NCBI RefSeq assembly: GCF_044904665.1
Contig: NZ_JADIKM010000001.1
Location: 186,001-250,000 of the forward strand
DNA from: Dyella_A ginsengisoli
Lineage (GTDB): Bacteria > Pseudomonadota > Gammaproteobacteria > Xanthomonadales > Rhodanobacteraceae
Length of the DNA stretch: 64,000 nt
Direction of reading: 5' to 3'
Shown here: positions 61,328 through 64,000 of the stretch, piece after piece
Layout of the letters: the number at the start of each line of letters is the position of its first letter
Position numbering within the stretch: position 1 is the stretch's first letter
Position numbers and translations under genes: made by a program
Notes under the pieces: model-generated
Seen by the model: only the letters and a program-made list of their open reading frames with translations
Databases searched by the model: none
Told to the model about the DNA's origin: nothing

Positions 61328-62794
61328 ATGCCTAACACGGAGTATTACAACGACAAGGTGGTGCGGCAGTTTCTGCTCGCCGCGGCGGTGTGGGGCATCA
61401 TCGGCATGTCGTTCGGCGTCTATGCCGCGGCCGAGCTGATGTGGCCGGCGCTCAACTTCGACATCCCCTGGATGACCTTCAGCCGGATCCGCCCCGATCA
61501 CACCTTCGGCGTGATCTTCGCCTTCGGCGGCTCGGCGCTGATGGGCACCTGCTACTACGTGGTGCAGCGCACCGGCCACGCCCGGCTGGCGCTGGGCAAG
61601 CTGGCGGAGTTCACCTTCTGGGGCTGGCAGCTGATCTGCGTGCTGGCGATGGTGACGATGCCGCTGGGGATCACCCAGAGCAAGGAATACGCCGAACCGG
61701 AGTGGTTCATCGACATCCTGATCGCGGTGGTGTGGGTGAGCTTCGGCGTCGTGTTCTTCGCCAGCCTCACCCGGCGGCGCATCCAGCACATCTACGTGGC
61801 CAACTGGTACTACGGCGCCTTCATCATCGCGGTGGGCCTGCTGCACATCGTCAACAACCTGGCGCTGCCGGTGTCGATGTGGAAGTCCTACCCGATCTAC
61901 TCGGGCGTGGTCGATGCGATGGTGCAGTGGTGGTACGGCCACAACGCGGTGGCGTTCTTCCTCACCGCCGGCTTCCTCGGGATGATGTACTACTTCGTGC
62001 CGCGCCAGGCGCAGCAGCCGCTGTGGAGCTACCGCTTCTCCATCGTGAACTTCTGGGCGCTGATCTCGGTGTACATGTGGGCCGGTTCGCACCACCTGAT
62101 GTACACCGCGCTGCCGGACTGGGTGCAGTCGGTCGGCATGGCGTTCTCGCTGATCCTCTTGATGCCGAGCTGGGGTTCGGCGGCCAACGGCCTGCTCACC
62201 TTCAACGGCTCGTGGGAGAAGCTGCGCACCGACCCGGCGGCGAAGTTCATGGTGATGTCGCTGGTGTTCTACGCGGCGGCCACCTTCGAGGGTTCGATGA
62301 TGGCGATCAAGACCGTCAACTCGCTCTCGCACTACACCGACTGGACCATCGCCCACGTGCATTCGGGCTCGCTCGGCTGGGTGGCGATGATCACCATCGG
62401 CTCGCTCTACGCGATGGCGCCGCGCGCGCTGGGGCGTCCTGCGATGCACTCGCACAAGGGCATGGAGTGGCATTTCTGGCTGCACATGGCCGGCACGCTG
62501 CTGTACGTCGGCTCGATGTGGACCGCCGGCGTCACCGAGGGCGTGATGTGGCGCGCCACCCAGCCGGACGGCTCGCTCACCTACGGCTTCATCGACAGCC
62601 TGATCGCGATCAAGCCGATGTACCTGATCCGCTGGGGCGGCGGCCTGCTGATCCTGTCGGGCATGTGGGTGATGGCGTGGAACCTGTGGCACACCGCGGC
62701 CGACGCGCGCGCGCACCTGATCAAGCCGATCCCGGTGCCGATCCCCGAGCCGGTATCGCACCAGGTCCCGGCCCCGCTGCCGGCCGCAGGCTGA
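61328..62794 (+). CDS. ccoN: cbb3-type cytochrome c oxidase subunit I
   Basis: The 488-residue protein has about twelve membrane helices and the conserved His that bind the heme b, heme b3 and CuB centres (for example YGHNAVAFFLTAGF and WAGSHHLMYTALPDW). It is the catalytic subunit of the high-affinity terminal oxidase used at low oxygen. ATG 61328 follows GGGGAGG. First gene of ccoNOQP. An FNR-like box lies upstream. Family length is normal. Confidence 0.95.
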   Translation: MPNTEYYNDKVVRQFLLAAAVWGIIGMSFGVYAAAELMWPALNFDIPWMTFSRIRPDHTFGVIFAFGGSALMGTCYYVVQRTGHARLALGKLAEFTFWGWQLICVLAMVTMPLGITQSKEYAEPEWFIDILIAVVWVSFGVVFFASLTRRRIQHIYVANWYYGAFIIAVGLLHIVNNLALPVSMWKSYPIYSGVVDAMVQWWYGHNAVAFFLTAGFLGMMYYFVPRQAQQPLWSYRFSIVNFWALISVYMWAGSHHLMYTALPDWVQSVGMAFSLILLMPSWGSAANGLLTFNGSWEKLRTDPAAKFMVMSLVFYAAATFEGSMMAIKTVNSLSHYTDWTIAHVHSGSLGWVAMITIGSLYAMAPRALGRPAMHSHKGMEWHFWLHMAGTLLYVGSMWTAGVTEGVMWRATQPDGSLTYGFIDSLIAIKPMYLIRWGGGLLILSGMWVMAWNLWHTAADARAHLIKPIPVPIPEPVSHQVPAPLPAAG

Positions 62795-62804
62795 GGAGAC
62801 CACC

Positions 62805-63446
62805 ATGGCCTACAAACATTTCGAAGCGATCGAGAAGCACGCCGGCCTGCTCGGCATCCTCATCGCGATCATGGTGTCGATCGGCGGCCTGGCCGAGATC
62901 ACCCCGCTGTTCATGGAAGCCCACGCGGTGAAGGCGCCGCCGGGGGTAAAGCCGTACGACGCGCTGCGCCTGGCCGGCAAGGACATCTACGTGCGCGAGG
63001 GCTGCTACCTGTGCCACTCGCAGATGATCCGCGCGCTGCGCGCCGAGACCCAGCGCTACGGCCACTTCTCCGAGGCGGAGGAGTCGGTGTACGACCGCCC
63101 GTTCCAGTGGGGCTCCAAGCGCACCGGGCCGGACCTGGCCCGCGTCGGCGGCAAGTACTCCGACCAGTGGCAGCGCCTGCACCTGATGAACCCGCGCCAG
63201 CTGGTGCCGGTGTCCAACATGCCCGGCTACCCGTGGCTGGCCGACAAGAAGCTCGACGTGGCCGACATCCAGGCGCGCATGCGCACGCTGCGCACGCTGG
63301 GCGATCCGTACAGCGATGCGGACATCGCCGCCGCGCCCGCCGCACTGGACGGCAAGACCGAGATGGACGCGCTGATCGCCTACCTGCAGGGCCTGGGCAT
63401 CCGCAACGAGCCGGTGGCCGCGGCGAAGACGGGAGCGGCGCCATGA
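62805..63446 (+). CDS. ccoO: cbb3-type oxidase monoheme subunit II
   Basis: The 213-residue protein has one N-terminal membrane helix (about 14-36) and one heme-binding motif, CYLCH. The GSKRTGPDLARVGGKYSD segment is typical of CcoO. It passes electrons to CcoN. It starts 10 bp after ccoN, with GAGGAGA as ribosome-binding sequence, and its stop overlaps ccoQ. Confidence 0.95.
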   Translation: MAYKHFEAIEKHAGLLGILIAIMVSIGGLAEITPLFMEAHAVKAPPGVKPYDALRLAGKDIYVREGCYLCHSQMIRALRAETQRYGHFSEAEESVYDRPFQWGSKRTGPDLARVGGKYSDQWQRLHLMNPRQLVPVSNMPGYPWLADKKLDVADIQARMRTLRTLGDPYSDADIAAAPAALDGKTEMDALIAYLQGLGIRNEPVAAAKTGAAP

Positions 63447-63613
63447 TCAGTCCCGTGTGGGGTCACGTCACCGGCGTGGTGACCGTCGTGCTGATGGTCA
63501 CCTTCGTCGCGATCTGGATCTGGGCCTGGCGCAAGCACCATCGCGCCACGTTCCAGCGCATGGCCGCGCTGCCGATGGAAGACGGCGCACCGAACTCGGA
63601 GGAGCACGCATGA
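63443..63613 (+). CDS. ccoQ: cbb3-type oxidase small subunit
   Basis: The 56-residue protein has one membrane helix (about 8-30) and a polar C-terminal tail. Both ends overlap neighbours by ATGA, which places it clearly between ccoO and ccoP. CcoQ stabilises the oxidase complex. Confidence 0.9.
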   Translation: MISPVWGHVTGVVTVVLMVTFVAIWIWAWRKHHRATFQRMAALPMEDGAPNSEEHA

Positions 63614-64000
63614 GCACGGGCTGGTCGTTGTGGGTGATGTTCCTGATCGTGCTCAACCTGGGCATCACGCTGTTCCTGTTCCTGTGGGGTCCGCGCGCGA
63701 AGATCCCGACGCTGCCCGACGGCACCAGCGGCCACGTGTGGGCGCACGGCACGCTGCGCGAAGGCGTGCGCCAGCTGCCGCTGTGGTGGGTGCTGTTCTC
63801 CGCGTCGATGTTCGTGGCGGGCTTCGCCTACCTGGCGCTGTTTCCGGGCTTCGGCAACCACAAGGGCATCCTCGGCTGGACCGCGCACGGCGAGCTGGCG
63901 CGCGATGTCGCCGCCAACGACGCCAAGCTCGACGAGCTGCTGGTGCGCTTCCGCCAGTACCCGGTGGAGCAGCTGGCCGGCGATCCGGCGGCGATCCAGA
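63610..64000 (+). CDS. ccoP: cbb3-type oxidase diheme subunit III (3' end outside window)
   Basis: 130 codons are visible: two membrane helices (about 7-28 and 57-80) and the conserved FPGFGNHKGILGWT segment. The two heme-binding motifs lie further downstream, outside the window. The start overlaps the ccoQ stop. CcoP brings electrons from soluble cytochrome c to the oxidase. Confidence 0.93.
   Translation, partial: MSTGWSLWVMFLIVLNLGITLFLFLWGPRAKIPTLPDGTSGHVWAHGTLREGVRQLPLWWVLFSASMFVAGFAYLALFPGFGNHKGILGWTAHGELARDVAANDAKLDELLVRFRQYPVEQLAGDPAAIQ

Noticed and set aside
61175..62806. 543-codon minus-strand ORF opposite ccoN
   Set aside because: It is His/Arg-rich antisense text of a clear ccoN gene and has no domain or ribosome-binding sequence.

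Overview
The window is GC-rich, densely coded DNA from a gammaproteobacterium, most likely of the Xanthomonadales (Rhodanobacteraceae: Rhodanobacter/Dyella-like). This is inferred from gene content and order: copL-copA-copB, a gntR/zwf-pgl-edd-eda Entner-Doudoroff cluster, an Oar-type TonB receptor followed by TPR-sulfotransferases, a DUF3348-DUF802-OmpA-DUF2894 operon, cbb3 oxidase, and REP palindromes plus 'CCCTCTCCC' repeats. No rRNA, tRNA, CRISPR array, intact prophage or intact insertion sequence was seen.

Layout. 1-1250 (minus): sulfur/redox operon with a BigR/SqrR-like ArsR repressor that reads through without a stop into a periplasmic DsrE protein, then a cytochrome c cut by the window edge. 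1400-6250 (plus): MarR regulator and an EmrAB-type tripartite efflux pump with its outer-membrane channel. 6350-10990 (plus): copper resistance (small periplasmic protein, copL, copA, Met-rich copB, cytochrome c), followed by a convergent CDF zinc exporter, a DUF3147 protein and a PagL-like lipid A deacylase. 13180-17680: an active/inactive M16 peptidase pair and a divergent MATE exporter. 18050-26270 (plus): an Oar-like TonB-dependent receptor with its own terminator, then three tandem TPR-sulfotransferase paralogues. 26280-31860 (minus): an orphan RND pump subunit, and btuB under a cobalamin riboswitch. 31950-37790: a GntR regulator divergent from zwf-pgl-edd-eda, with arrays of TGGT half-sites between them. 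37790-43060: MFS, DUF2239, EamA, an S10-family peptidase and a SnoaL-like protein. 43270-47550: the DUF3348-DUF802-OmpA-DUF2894 operon. 47640-53420: accessory stretch with a hypothetical protein, a PAS-GGDEF enzyme, transposon scars, a lower-GC orphan gene, DUF1295 and DUF1475-like membrane proteins. 53530-60790: the large helicase Lhr, a monoacylglycerol-lipase-like hydrolase and an AlkB-type alkane hydroxylase. 61330-64000: ccoNOQP, cut in ccoP.

The two most interesting systems are the following. (1) The DUF802/OmpA pair looks like an ion-driven stator: a MotA/TolQ-like four-helix membrane part with a tail of about 520 residues, plus a MotB-like partner with the membrane-entry Asp and an OmpA peptidoglycan-binding domain. 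This resembles ZorA-ZorB of Zorya defence, but no ZorC/D effector is present. (2) The Oar-like receptor next to three sulfotransferases suggests a linked receptor/modification function.

A further theme is repeat insertion inside genes. A REP pair lies in frame in the DUF3348 protein, and 'CTCTCCC' repeats lie in frame at two places in Lhr. REP-like DNA also sits at the start of the OmpA gene, where it may have displaced the ancestral start codon.
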